Positions 37,674-45,554 of a stretch of DNA of 61,642 bases are shown one piece after another; position 1 is the stretch's first letter; every line of letters begins with the position of its first letter. The notes below the pieces were generated by a model that saw only the letters and a list, made by a program, of their open reading frames with translations, was not told the DNA's origin and made no database searches. The translations under genes and the position numbers were made by a program. This DNA comes from Actinomycetes bacterium. GTDB taxonomy: Bacteria > Actinomycetota > Actinomycetes > Mycobacteriales > Pseudonocardiaceae. Location: the NCBI GenBank assembly GCA_021793175.1, contig JAJYTH010000008.1, positions 1 through 61,642 of the forward strand. The letters are read 5' to 3'.

Positions 37674-38501
37674 CTAGCCGGTGGTCGACCGCGCCAGCTC
37701 CGCGTAGTGCTCGGCGAGAGCGAATACCTTGCGCCCGTAATCGACGGAGTGGTTGTACGAGAACACCCCGTCCCACCAGCCCTGCCCCGTGGCCATGTCT
37801 CGGCCGTGGTCACAGAGATAACGCGCGGCGGCCAGGGCCGCGTCGTCGATCTGCTGCGGATCCGCCTTACCGTCCCCGGAGGCGTCCACACCGTAGAGCT
37901 TCCAGGTACTGGGGATGAACTGCATCGGCCCGACGGCTCTGTCGTACTCGCGGTCACCGTCGAGCACACCGTCGTCGGTGTCCGTTATCGCCTTCACGCC
38001 GGGCGATCCGTCCAGGGCGATACCGATGATCGGCGGCGACGGACGTCCGTCGCCGCCGAGCACCGACCCGCCGTAGCGACCATGGTCGGACTCGATCCGA
38101 CCGATACCCGCGAGCGTGGCCCACGACAGGTGACACGCAGGAGCCTCGTCCCGCATCACGAGCTCCGCGTTGCCGTAAGCGGCCATCGCCCGCGCCGGGA
38201 CCCCGACGGCCGGGGCCAGGTACTCGGCCCACTCCTCGAGCGTGTTGACACCGGTGTCGGTGTCGTCCTTCCGGAGCGGACCGGTATCGCTGTCGTCGAC
38301 CGGTGCCTCCGACCCCGGTTCGACATCGGCGGGTTCGATACGCAACGCGGGGACGTCGGTGGTCGTGGGACTCGCGAACGGGATCGCGGCCCTGGCGACG
38401 AGCCAGACGCCACCCGCACCCAGGAGGAGCACTACAAGGACCACGAGGAGCCGGACGAGCACCACCCGGCTCGTGCTGGTCGACGAGTCGGAATCAGCCA
38501 C
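37674..38501 (-). CDS. Lytic murein transglycosylase, membrane-anchored
   Basis: This 275-residue protein has a single N-terminal membrane anchor (VLVRLLVVLVVLLLGAGGVW), an acidic linker, and an SLT/MltB-type lysozyme-fold domain. The domain shows the catalytic Glu in GRIESDHGRYGG, VGPMQFIPSTWKLYG and FSYNHSVDYGRKV. It would cut peptidoglycan glycan strands on the outer face of the membrane. GTG 38501 follows GAGGG at 7 bases; GTG 38537 would add 12 residues. Confidence 0.88.
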   Translation of the reverse strand: MADSDSSTSTSRVVLVRLLVVLVVLLLGAGGVWLVARAAIPFASPTTTDVPALRIEPADVEPGSEAPVDDSDTGPLRKDDTDTGVNTLEEWAEYLAPAVGVPARAMAAYGNAELVMRDEAPACHLSWATLAGIGRIESDHGRYGGSVLGGDGRPSPPIIGIALDGSPGVKAITDTDDGVLDGDREYDRAVGPMQFIPSTWKLYGVDASGDGKADPQQIDDAALAAARYLCDHGRDMATGQGWWDGVFSYNHSVDYGRKVFALAEHYAELARSTTG

Positions 38502-38634
38502 CGGCGGGCCCTCCCGCGCGTCGCGAGGACCGTGCACGCGTGGTGGAGATCAGAAGCACGAGGCCGCACTGTATCCGGCTGCTGACGGAAGGACAACGAC
38601 GCGCCGGGACGTGTCACAGCGCGTCGTCACGAAC

Positions 38635-39129
38635 TCAGCTGGCGGCGTCGCGACGCTGCCGTGACAGGCGGGCCACACACCACGCCGGTGCACTGCCGCG
38701 CCGAAGATGATCCAGCACGGTCAACGGTCCGAGCCTGCGCGCCAGGTCGTCGGGTGTGAGCCCGGCCGCACGGTAGTCGAGTGCGCGTTGGTCGAGCGGG
38801 CTCACGCCGGCATCCCACCACGCCTTGGCCTCTTCGATGTCGCCGACCATCTGCCACCAGCCCGCCGCCGCAGCCAGTAGGTCGAGCGGCGCCTCGGGCA
38901 ACCGCTCCCGCATCGCCTCCACGAAATCGGGGTCGGCGAGATCGACGGATGCCCATCCCGCCGTGCCCGCTCCTCGCCGCTGCGCGGGAATGCCGGGGCT
39001 GGGCACTTCGGTGCGCGGGGCTTCCGCGAGCCACGCCGAGGCAATGCGCTGGATCTCCTTGTCCTCCTCACTCTGCTCACGTTCCGCCGCCCACTGCCGA
39101 ATCACCGCGTCAACTCCGGGATCATGCAT
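38635..39129 (-). CDS. Conserved actinobacterial hypothetical protein
   Basis: This 164-residue soluble, Trp- and Ala-rich protein contains VIRQWAAEREQSEEDKEIQR, a Pro-rich loop and a helical C-terminal half (DLLAAAAGWWQMVGDIEEAKAW, LDYRAAGLTPDDLARRLG). I recognise no family. The start ATG 39129 is strongly supported by AAGGAGG five bases upstream; a GTG at 39228 would add 33 residues without such a site. It lies 133 bases upstream of the transglycosylase gene on the same strand. Confidence 0.72.
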   Translation of the reverse strand: MHDPGVDAVIRQWAAEREQSEEDKEIQRIASAWLAEAPRTEVPSPGIPAQRRGAGTAGWASVDLADPDFVEAMRERLPEAPLDLLAAAAGWWQMVGDIEEAKAWWDAGVSPLDQRALDYRAAGLTPDDLARRLGPLTVLDHLRRGSAPAWCVARLSRQRRDAAS

Positions 39130-39383
39130 CCCTGCCTCCTTCGCAACCCACTGCCGTGGTTCCTCAAGGATTTGATCGAGTGCCGTGTGCAGATTTCGAA
39201 GCGTGAGTTTTCGGGTACCGCGGGTCACGCAATGTGAGCACCGTAGGAGAGCCGGACGGCAATCCGGAAGAGGTCAGCCGTGCACGATTTCGATGACCTG
39301 TGGCTTCAGGGCCGTAATCCACCCGTTTGCCGCAGTGAAACGCCCGGCATCAGCCAAATGATCACGCTGTGTACGCACCTTTT

Positions 39384-39429
39384 CCGGACAGCACGATGTC
39401 CGGCTCCCGGGTGCTTCCGGGGCCGGACA
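39384..39429 (-). terminator. Alternative-hairpin terminator after the small membrane protein
   Basis: The 318-base gap 39130-39447 contains no gene. It has CCGGACA (39384-39390), TGTCCGG (39397-39403) and CCGGACA (39423-39429), so the central arm can pair with either side. The elements start 19 bases downstream of the small protein's stop on the minus strand. Confidence 0.5.
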
Positions 39430-39447
39430 TCGAGGGTGCGAATGGGG

Positions 39448-39615
39448 TCAGTGGAAAAGACTTTGGAAGAACGTGATGATGGCTTCCGCGCCTTCCTGCA
39501 GCCAGGCCAGCGCCGAACGCACGGCATCCGCCGACTCGGTAGGTCGCGAAATCAGCAGGAACAGTACGAGCGCGACGACGCCAAAGATGAGGATCTTCTT
39601 CACTCCCGGCGACAT
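39448..39615 (-). CDS. Small single-helix membrane protein (55 residues)
   Basis: A 55-residue frame encodes MSPGVKKILIFGVVALVLF, a helix of about 16 hydrophobic residues after a basic start, then ISRPTESADAVRSALAW and an amphipathic C-terminal helix ending ITFFQSLFH. ATG 39615 follows AGGTGG at 4 bases. Basic-hydrophobic-amphipathic organisation, a start site and a downstream hairpin support a real gene. I recognise short actinobacterial proteins of this type but no function. Confidence 0.65.
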   Translation of the reverse strand: MSPGVKKILIFGVVALVLFLLISRPTESADAVRSALAWLQEGAEAIITFFQSLFH

Positions 39616-40086
39616 AATTCCACCTGATTTCGTCTCGTCTCGGCGTCACTGCTTATCCCGGTGACGGCACCATTCCCGCCAGCGTCTCCATCATGCCTGA
39701 TCACAGGTGCGCGCGACGGCCAATCACGCGAAGGTAGTCACCCATGGCCGAACGCGATCACGGAGAACTGTAGAAGATTCTTCGGATCCTCTGGTTCGCA
39801 ACACGCCGACGGCACCGTCGACCGATTCGATCGATTGTCCCCGCGGCCCGCGGCGTGACGATGGACGTTCGAGGAGAATCCGCGTTCCTCCAGCACCGCG
39901 GTCGTGCCCACTCCGCACGACCGCGGCCACTCACGCGAACCCGACCGCGACAACACCGCTCGGCATCGAGCCCCGAGCGCGTCCACCGACACGGCGAAGA
40001 ATGTGGACTCGAACGCTTTCGAGCCGTTCGGACTTCAGCGGTACTTCAGCAGTACTGCCTCCCACCGATGTCCGCCACCGACGCCG
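39616..40086. other. 471-base region without a recognised gene
   Basis: Open frames on both strands here lack family motifs and have biased composition, so I annotate no gene. The only structured element is the hairpin at 39896-39926. The last bases belong to the 3' flank of the acyl-CoA dehydrogenase gene. Confidence 0.5.
39896..39926 (-). terminator. Hairpin downstream of the acyl-CoA dehydrogenase gene
   Basis: CCGCGGTCGTGC (39896-39907) and GCACGACCGCGG (39915-39926) form a perfect 12-base stem with a 7-base loop. It lies 160 bases after the dehydrogenase stop on the minus strand and has no T-run. Confidence 0.45.
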
Positions 40087-41238
40087 TCACAGCGCGCGGG
40101 AGATGATGTCCTTCATGATCTCGTTCGTGCCACCGAAAATGCGGGAGACCCGGACGTCTGCCCACGCACGGGCGATCGGGTACTCGGTCATGTAGCCGTA
40201 GCCGCCGAACAACTGCACACACTCGTCGACGACCTTGTTGACTCGTTCGGTGCTCCACAACTTCGCCATGGCGGCACCCTGTACGTCGAGTTCGCCGCGT
40301 AGATGACGCTCGATGCATTCGTCCAGGAAGGCCCGGGCGACAGCGGCCTCGGTGGCGACCTCGGCGAGCTTGTACCTGGTGTTCTGGAACTTGATCAACG
40401 GGCGGCCGAAGGCGCTGCGTTCCTTGGTGTAGGCGATGGTCTGCTCGATCGCGCTTTCCATGCCGGCTACAGCGGTGACCGCGATGATGAGCCGCTCCTG
40501 CGGCAACTGCTGCATCAGCTGGATGAAGCCCTGTCCTTCTTCGTCACCCAGCAGGTTCTCCACGGGAACACGCACGTCGTCGAAGAACAGCTCCGCCGTG
40601 TCCTGCCCACGCAGGCCGACCTTGTCGAGTACACGCCCGCGCCGGAACCCGGGTGTGGACGTCTCCACGACGATGAGGGATATCCCCTTGGCGCCGGCGT
40701 CGGGATCGGTCTTGACGGCCACGACGACGAGATCGGCCAGCGCTCCGTTGGTGATGAACGTCTTCGCGCCGTTGAGGACGTAGTGGTCACCGTCGCGCAC
40801 AGCCCGGGTGGTGATTCCCTGCAGGTCGGACCCGGTGCCGGGCTCGGTCATCGCGATGGCACCCACGTATTCGCCGCTGGCGAGTTTGGGCAGCCACTCC
40901 CGTTTCTTCCCCTCGGAAGCGTAGGCGAGCAGGTAGTGCGCCACGATGCCGTTGTGCACGGACACGCCCCACGCGCTGTCACCGCTGCGGGCCTGTTCCT
41001 CGTACAGCACCGCTTCGTGGGCGAACGTACCCCCGCCGCCTCCGTACTCCTCCGGAATGGACAAGGCGAGCAGTCCGACCTCGCCCGCCTTGGTCCACAC
41101 CTCCCGGTCGATCTGCTTCTGGTCCGCCCACCGCTGTTGGTGTGGCGTGAGCTCGTTGCGACAGAACGTCCTGGCGAGATCCCGAAAGTCGTCCAGTTCC
41201 TCGGTTATCCACGGGCTTCGACGAGTCTGCAGCGGCAC
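40087..41238 (-). CDS. Acyl-CoA dehydrogenase
   Basis: This FAD enzyme introduces a trans-2 double bond into an acyl-CoA. The 383-residue protein shows GLLALSIPEEYGGGG, AIAMTEPGTGSDLQGI (FAD/substrate loop), YVLNGAKTFITNG, the AFGRPLIKFQNTRYKLAE signature and the C-terminal QLFGGYGYMTEYP and IFGGTNEIMKDII motifs. The chain length of its substrate is not readable. GTG 41238 follows GGAGGAG. It is divergent from a TetR regulator that probably controls it. Confidence 0.92.
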   Translation of the reverse strand: MPLQTRRSPWITEELDDFRDLARTFCRNELTPHQQRWADQKQIDREVWTKAGEVGLLALSIPEEYGGGGGTFAHEAVLYEEQARSGDSAWGVSVHNGIVAHYLLAYASEGKKREWLPKLASGEYVGAIAMTEPGTGSDLQGITTRAVRDGDHYVLNGAKTFITNGALADLVVVAVKTDPDAGAKGISLIVVETSTPGFRRGRVLDKVGLRGQDTAELFFDDVRVPVENLLGDEEGQGFIQLMQQLPQERLIIAVTAVAGMESAIEQTIAYTKERSAFGRPLIKFQNTRYKLAEVATEAAVARAFLDECIERHLRGELDVQGAAMAKLWSTERVNKVVDECVQLFGGYGYMTEYPIARAWADVRVSRIFGGTNEIMKDIISRAL

Positions 41239-41262
41239 CGGCGCTCCTCCGGGTAGAAAACA

Positions 41263-41298
41263 TTACGCTCGGAAGGTAAGTTACGCCTGGAATGTACG
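41263..41298. promoter_or_regulatory. 18-base tandem direct repeat between dehydrogenase and TetR genes
   Basis: TTACGCTCGGAAGGTAAG at 41263-41280 is followed immediately by TTACGCCTGGAATGTACG at 41281-41298; the copies share TTACGC, GGAA and GTA at equal spacing. The junction forms a small palindrome, GTAAGTTAC at 41276-41284. Its position in the 95-base divergent region makes it the likely TetR operator. Confidence 0.5.
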
Positions 41299-41333
41299 CC
41301 GGAATCGTCCTCCGGTAAAGGAGTCGGGCGACC

Positions 41334-41930
41334 ATGACGGAACGCAGGCACCGCACGCAGGCCGAGCGGAGTGCTCAGACGCGGACCGCCCTGCTCGACG
41401 CCACCATCGACTGCCTCGTGGAGCTCGGCCACGCACGCACGTCGATGCAGGAGATCTGCGCGCGAGCCGGGGTGTCCAAAGGCGCGGCTCAGCACCATTT
41501 CTCGGACAAGGCGGAACTGATGGCCGCCGCGGTGGCGCATCTGACGACGAAACTGGCCGAACGCAACACGCCACGGGAGGGCCAACTGCCACCCGGACGG
41601 GGCCGCGTGGCGGCGCTGGTGGACCTGCTGTGGCAGTCGTACTCGGGAACGCTGGCCACGGCGACGACGGAATTGTGGGTCGCGGCACGCACCGATCCCG
41701 CCCTGCGAGCCGCGATGCGACCGGTGGACAAGGCGCTCGGCCGAGCGACACTGGATCGGCTCGCAGCCCTCATGGACGACGTGCCGAGAGAGCGCCTGGA
41801 AACCCTGTTCTGGCTGACGGTGAATCTGGCCCGAGGGCTCGCGCTCGACGCCGAGCTCGGAGGGGATCCACAGCGGCGTGAGCTGTTGCTGAACGAGTGG
41901 AAGCGCATCGCGGCCACGCTCCGCGCGTGA
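41334..41930 (+). CDS. TetR-family transcriptional regulator
   Basis: This 198-residue repressor-like protein has an N-terminal helix-turn-helix: ALLDATIDCLVELGHARTSM, EICARAGVSKGAAQHHFSDK. A variable all-helical ligand domain follows. ATG 41334 has AAAGGAG about 10 bases upstream. It is divergent from the acyl-CoA dehydrogenase gene and 172 bases upstream of the semialdehyde dehydrogenase gene, so it may regulate one or both. The ligand could be an acyl-CoA, by inference from context. Confidence 0.9.
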   Translation: MTERRHRTQAERSAQTRTALLDATIDCLVELGHARTSMQEICARAGVSKGAAQHHFSDKAELMAAAVAHLTTKLAERNTPREGQLPPGRGRVAALVDLLWQSYSGTLATATTELWVAARTDPALRAAMRPVDKALGRATLDRLAALMDDVPRERLETLFWLTVNLARGLALDAELGGDPQRRELLLNEWKRIAATLRA

Positions 41931-42036
41931 TCACAGAGCCCCATCGGACACCGCTCTGTTCCGGTCGAACTCCGCGAATCCGTTGCCCTTCCAGACCTGG
42001 TGTGTTCACCCGCCTCGCGACGGTGTTCTTGTCTTC

Positions 42037-42078
42037 CATACCGACGGTATGCTTCACTCCAGGGAATTACTCTGGAGT
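42037..42078 (+). promoter_or_regulatory. Two inverted repeats upstream of the semialdehyde dehydrogenase gene
   Basis: CATACCG-A-CGGTATG at 42037-42051 is a perfect 15-base palindrome that also contains a TATGCT -10-like box (42048-42053). It is followed by ACTCCAG (42056-42062) and CTGGAGT (42072-42078), a perfect inverted repeat with a 9-base gap. They lie 25-66 bases before the start codon, where a regulator would block transcription. Confidence 0.5.
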
Positions 42079-42102
42079 AGCAAGGCGGTTCTCGGAGGCG
42101 TC

Positions 42103-43716
42103 ATGACCAGCACGTTGGCTGCGGCCACAGCGACGCGGGAGCAAGACCCCGACACGATCGGAGGGGTCGTCGGTGCTCCCCCCACCGCGCGAGCCGAAGC
42201 CCTCCTCAAGAGGGTGACGACCGGGCCCGGCATCGAATCGGTGACGATGACCGCGCCGTTCACCGGACGACCCACAGCCGTCCTCCCCCAGGCGACAGAC
42301 AACATCACCCGCGCCTCCTTCGCCCGTGCCCGAAAGGCCCAACCGTCGTGGGCCGCCACGAGCGTGGCCGAACGGCAACGAATCCTGTTGCGACTGCACG
42401 AACTCGTACTCGCCCACCAGGACGAGGGTCTGGACCTGATACAGGTCGAATCGGGCAAGGCACGGCTCGACGCCTTCGACGAGATCAGCGCGACCGCCCT
42501 CGTGGCCGCCTACTACGGCAAACACAGCGCTCGTCTGCTCGCGCCACGCCGCGCACCCGGCGTACTCCCCCTTCTCACCCGCGCTACGCACACTCGCCAT
42601 CCCCGAGGCGTCGTCGGGGTCATCTCACCGTGGAACTATCCGCTCGCGTTGACCGCGATGGACGTGTTGCCCGCACTGGTCGCGGGCAACACCGTGGTGC
42701 AGAAACCGGACAACCAGACAGCGCTGTCGGCCTTGTGGCTGCACGAGCTCGCCGAACGCGCGGGCCTACCGCACGATGCGTGGCAGATCGTGCTCGGCCG
42801 TGGCTCGGTGATCGGTGACGCCCTCGTCGAGGAGTCGGACTACGTCTGCTTCACCGGTTCCACGCCCACGGGCAAGAGGCTCGCCTCCACCATCGCGAAG
42901 CGACTCACCGACTACTCGCTCGAACTCGGCGGCAAGAACCCGATGATCGTGTTACCCGACGCCGATGTATCCAAAGCCGCGGCAGGCGCCGTCGCAGCAT
43001 GCTTCTCGTCGGCCGGGCAGCTGTGTGTGTCCGTGGAGAGGATCTATGTCCACAACAGCATCCGTGACCGGTTCCTCACCGAATTCGCCGAGCGGACCCG
43101 CGCCCTACGGCTCGGCGCGTCACTCGACTACCACGCCGGGATGGGATCGTTGACCACGGCCGAGCAACTGCGGGCGGTGTCGGAGCACGTCGAGGACGCT
43201 CGGGCACACGGTGTCACCGTGGTCACCGGGGGCCGAGCCCGGCCCGACGTCGGCCCGTTGTTCTACGAGCCGACCATCCTCACCGGCGTCACCGACCGCT
43301 CGACGCTGTTCGCCGACGAGACGTTCGGGCCGGTCGTCTCCGTCTACGACTACGCCGATGTCGACGAGGCGGTCGAACTGGCCAACGACACTCCGTTCGG
43401 GCTCAACGCCAGCGTTTGGTCCCGCGACACGCGTCGTGCGCAGGAGATCGCCACTCGGCTGAAGGCGGGGACCGTCAACATCAACGAGGGCTACGCCGCC
43501 ACCTTCGGCACCGTGGGTGTGCCGATGGGCGGCATGAAGGATTCCGGTGTCGGACGACGCAACGGGTCCGACGGGCTGCTGAAGTACACCGAATCGCAGT
43601 CGATCGCCGTCCAGCGTGGACTGAGGTTGCGTCCGGCGCGTGGTGTTCCCCCGACGCTGTGGGCCAAAGCATTGACCGCGGGGCTGCGCGTGTTGCGGAG
43701 GCTGCCCGGCCGCTGA
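42103..43716 (+). CDS. gabD2: Succinate-semialdehyde dehydrogenase (GabD2-like)
   Basis: This NAD(P)-dependent aldehyde dehydrogenase oxidises succinic semialdehyde to succinate, linking GABA or alpha-ketoglutarate breakdown to the TCA cycle. The 537-residue protein shows VISPWNYPLALTAMDVLPAL, VCFTGSTPTGKRLA, the catalytic Glu in LELGGKNPM and the catalytic Cys in SSAGQLCVSVER. The 50-residue N-terminal extension is typical of the actinobacterial GabD2 type. ATG 42103 follows CGGAGG. Confidence 0.88.
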   Translation: MTSTLAAATATREQDPDTIGGVVGAPPTARAEALLKRVTTGPGIESVTMTAPFTGRPTAVLPQATDNITRASFARARKAQPSWAATSVAERQRILLRLHELVLAHQDEGLDLIQVESGKARLDAFDEISATALVAAYYGKHSARLLAPRRAPGVLPLLTRATHTRHPRGVVGVISPWNYPLALTAMDVLPALVAGNTVVQKPDNQTALSALWLHELAERAGLPHDAWQIVLGRGSVIGDALVEESDYVCFTGSTPTGKRLASTIAKRLTDYSLELGGKNPMIVLPDADVSKAAAGAVAACFSSAGQLCVSVERIYVHNSIRDRFLTEFAERTRALRLGASLDYHAGMGSLTTAEQLRAVSEHVEDARAHGVTVVTGGRARPDVGPLFYEPTILTGVTDRSTLFADETFGPVVSVYDYADVDEAVELANDTPFGLNASVWSRDTRRAQEIATRLKAGTVNINEGYAATFGTVGVPMGGMKDSGVGRRNGSDGLLKYTESQSIAVQRGLRLRPARGVPPTLWAKALTAGLRVLRRLPGR

Positions 43717-43881
43717 GTGTTCTCCGCCGGGCCGCGGGGCCTTCCCGTCGGCATCTCGGTCTTCGCCGGCCCCGTCGAGACCGTTCCGCGTGATCACCTC
43801 GACTGCGACGTGGCTCGGCTCCGTGCCCCCGGTCCAGCACCGGTCGGGCAGGGAGCCGAGCGCTCGCACGTCGTTCGATTT

Positions 43882-44091
43882 TCAGCGCAGGTCGAGCGCG
43901 CCGGCCCGTGCGGCGGCCAGCAGAGCGTCCCATTCCCGTCCCGACAGCCTCAAGACACCGCCGTCTGGGTTCTTGGAATCACGCACGGCAGCACCGTCGT
44001 TGGTGAAAGCGATCTCGACACAGTCGTTGCCGCCACCGCTGTAGCTGCTCTTGCGCCAGTGGAGCCCTGCCAGGTCCGTGTCGGCCACCAT
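43882..44091 (-). CDS. DUF397 protein
   Basis: The 69-residue protein has the DUF397 signature: WRKSSYSGGGNDCVEIA, VRDSKNPDGGVLRLS and WDALLAAARAGALDL. In actinomycetes such genes sit next to WhiJ-type helix-turn-helix regulators and affect development. It lies 36 bases downstream of such a regulator on the same strand. No biochemical function is established. Confidence 0.93.
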   Translation of the reverse strand: MVADTDLAGLHWRKSSYSGGGNDCVEIAFTNDGAAVRDSKNPDGGVLRLSGREWDALLAAARAGALDLR

Positions 44092-44127
44092 CCCTACTCC
44101 TTAGTCAATTCGGTCGAAAAGTTGATG

Positions 44128-44979
44128 TCACTTGGCGAACCGCCGTGCCGCCCCGGTGATTGCCTCGATGGAATCTTCCGGTTTGAGCGCGGCAGCCCGC
44201 AAATGATCGAACATCAAGGAGTACCGACGCACGTCGGATTCCAATTCGAGATAGAAGCCGCTGTTGGTGCTGTCCACATAAACCACGTCGGGGTCCGCCA
44301 TCTCGGGAAATCCCAGAATCAGAAAGGGACCTTCCATCCCTGAATGAGCGCCCGCTTCGAAGGGGACCACCTGGATAGTGACGTGAGGAAGCCGGGCAAT
44401 TTCACTCATTTGAGTGAACTGTTCGGCCATCACCTCTCGACTACCGACGACCCGGTGCAACACCGCCTCGTCGATGATGGCCCAATACTCGGGCGGATTC
44501 GGGTCCCGCAACAGCCGTTGACGCGCCATCCTCGCCGCGACCCTGCGTTCGATCTCGGAGTCCACGGCGCCGGGCCGCATCGCCCTGATCACCGCATACG
44601 CGTACCGTTCGGTCTGCAACAGACCCGGGACCAGCAATGCCTGAAACGCCCGCAGCGAGCTGGCGTCGGCCTCCAAGCCCACGAAAGCGCCCGTGAAGAC
44701 CTCGTTGTAAGCGTGCCACCAGCCACGTTTTCGAGCCTCCCGGGCAAGTTGGACCAACGCCTCCTGCTCGTCTCCGTGCACGCCGTACAGCGCCAGCAGG
44801 TCACGGGCGTCGCGGGGGGTCACCCCTACATGGCCCGTCTCGATGCGACTGATCTTCGACGACGAGCACTCCAGCTTCTCGCCCACCTCATCGATGGTGA
44901 GCGCAGCTTTCTCCCGGAGCCGCCGTAACTCGCCCGCTAGCCTGCGTCGCCGTACGGTCGGGCCGTGGCCTCGCGTCAT
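44128..44979 (-). CDS. WhiJ-like helix-turn-helix regulator with DUF5753
   Basis: The 283-residue protein has an N-terminal XRE-type helix-turn-helix (LREKAALTIDEVGEKL, SSSKISRIETGHVGVTPRD) and a C-terminal DUF5753 domain (LRAFQALLVPGLLQTERYA, VVYVDSTNSGFYLELE). This is the standard partner of DUF397 proteins in actinomycetes. ATG 44979 follows GGAGGTGG. It probably represses its own and the divergent gene's promoters until a signal or partner acts; this is inferred. Confidence 0.9.
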   Translation of the reverse strand: MTRGHGPTVRRRRLAGELRRLREKAALTIDEVGEKLECSSSKISRIETGHVGVTPRDARDLLALYGVHGDEQEALVQLAREARKRGWWHAYNEVFTGAFVGLEADASSLRAFQALLVPGLLQTERYAYAVIRAMRPGAVDSEIERRVAARMARQRLLRDPNPPEYWAIIDEAVLHRVVGSREVMAEQFTQMSEIARLPHVTIQVVPFEAGAHSGMEGPFLILGFPEMADPDVVYVDSTNSGFYLELESDVRRYSLMFDHLRAAALKPEDSIEAITGAARRFAK

Positions 44980-45080
44980 GATCCACCTCCGGTTGCTCAC
45001 CCGCGCATATCTAACCAGGACGGGCAACCGGATCGGGCGTGGACAACCGACCGTAGACACGGATTCCCCGATCGATGGAC

Positions 45081-45108
45081 TGCAATTTGCACGAGATGGT
45101 TGTATGCT
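45081..45108 (+). promoter_or_regulatory. Promoter and palindrome in the WhiJ-like divergent region
   Basis: TGCAA-T-TTGCA at 45081-45091 is an 11-base palindrome. A TATGCT -10-like box at 45103-45108 follows, with TGCAAT as a possible -35 at 16 bases. Transcription would start near 45115, 50 bases before the divergent hypothetical gene. The palindrome would overlap the -35 box and so fits repression. Confidence 0.4.
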
Positions 45109-45164
45109 CGCTCATGCTCGACAGACCAACGATCGTTCCGTAACACAAATAATCGGGAGAACAG

Positions 45165-45527
45165 GTGGCCGGGCGCGATCTTTTCGTCACTCCGTTACAG
45201 GAAAGCGTGCATCGTAGACTCGACGAAATCACGCACTCGGCATATACGACCTCACCCGAAATCCAGGACGAACTCGACAGTCTCAGTGTCACTCTTCTGG
45301 CCGGCGCGCTGCGCACAGTACTGGCCGAGCACCGCCCCGACGCCAGTGGCCACTGCACTCTCTGTCACGGCAGACGCAAGCCGTTCGCCCGTAGGCGCGG
45401 ACCCCTACCCTGCCGGGCTTACCTCGCGGCTCAAGTCGCTCTTGTACCCGACGAGCCGGTGGCGAGGACGCCGGATGGCGCCTCGCATCACCGGCCCCGC
45501 GAACGCATGTACTACTCCCTGCCCTGA
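45165..45527 (+). CDS. Hypothetical cysteine-containing protein next to the WhiJ-like gene
   Basis: This 120-residue soluble protein has a helical N-terminal half (SVHRRLDEITHSAYT) and a C-terminal GHCTLCHGRRKPFARR...LPCRAY segment. The spaced cysteines (CxxC and a later Cys with His nearby) suggest a metal site. GTG 45165 follows GGGAGA. It is divergent from the WhiJ/DUF397 pair and probably shares its regulation. I do not recognise a named family. Confidence 0.75.
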   Translation: MAGRDLFVTPLQESVHRRLDEITHSAYTTSPEIQDELDSLSVTLLAGALRTVLAEHRPDASGHCTLCHGRRKPFARRRGPLPCRAYLAAQVALVPDEPVARTPDGASHHRPRERMYYSLP

Positions 45528-45554
45528 AACCGTTCCACTGTGAGCCGTGGCGGC

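Noticed and set aside
39707-40195. 162-residue plus-strand frame in the gap before the acyl-CoA dehydrogenase gene
   Set aside because: It runs into the antisense of the dehydrogenase gene, is Arg/Thr/Pro-rich and has no start site or motif.
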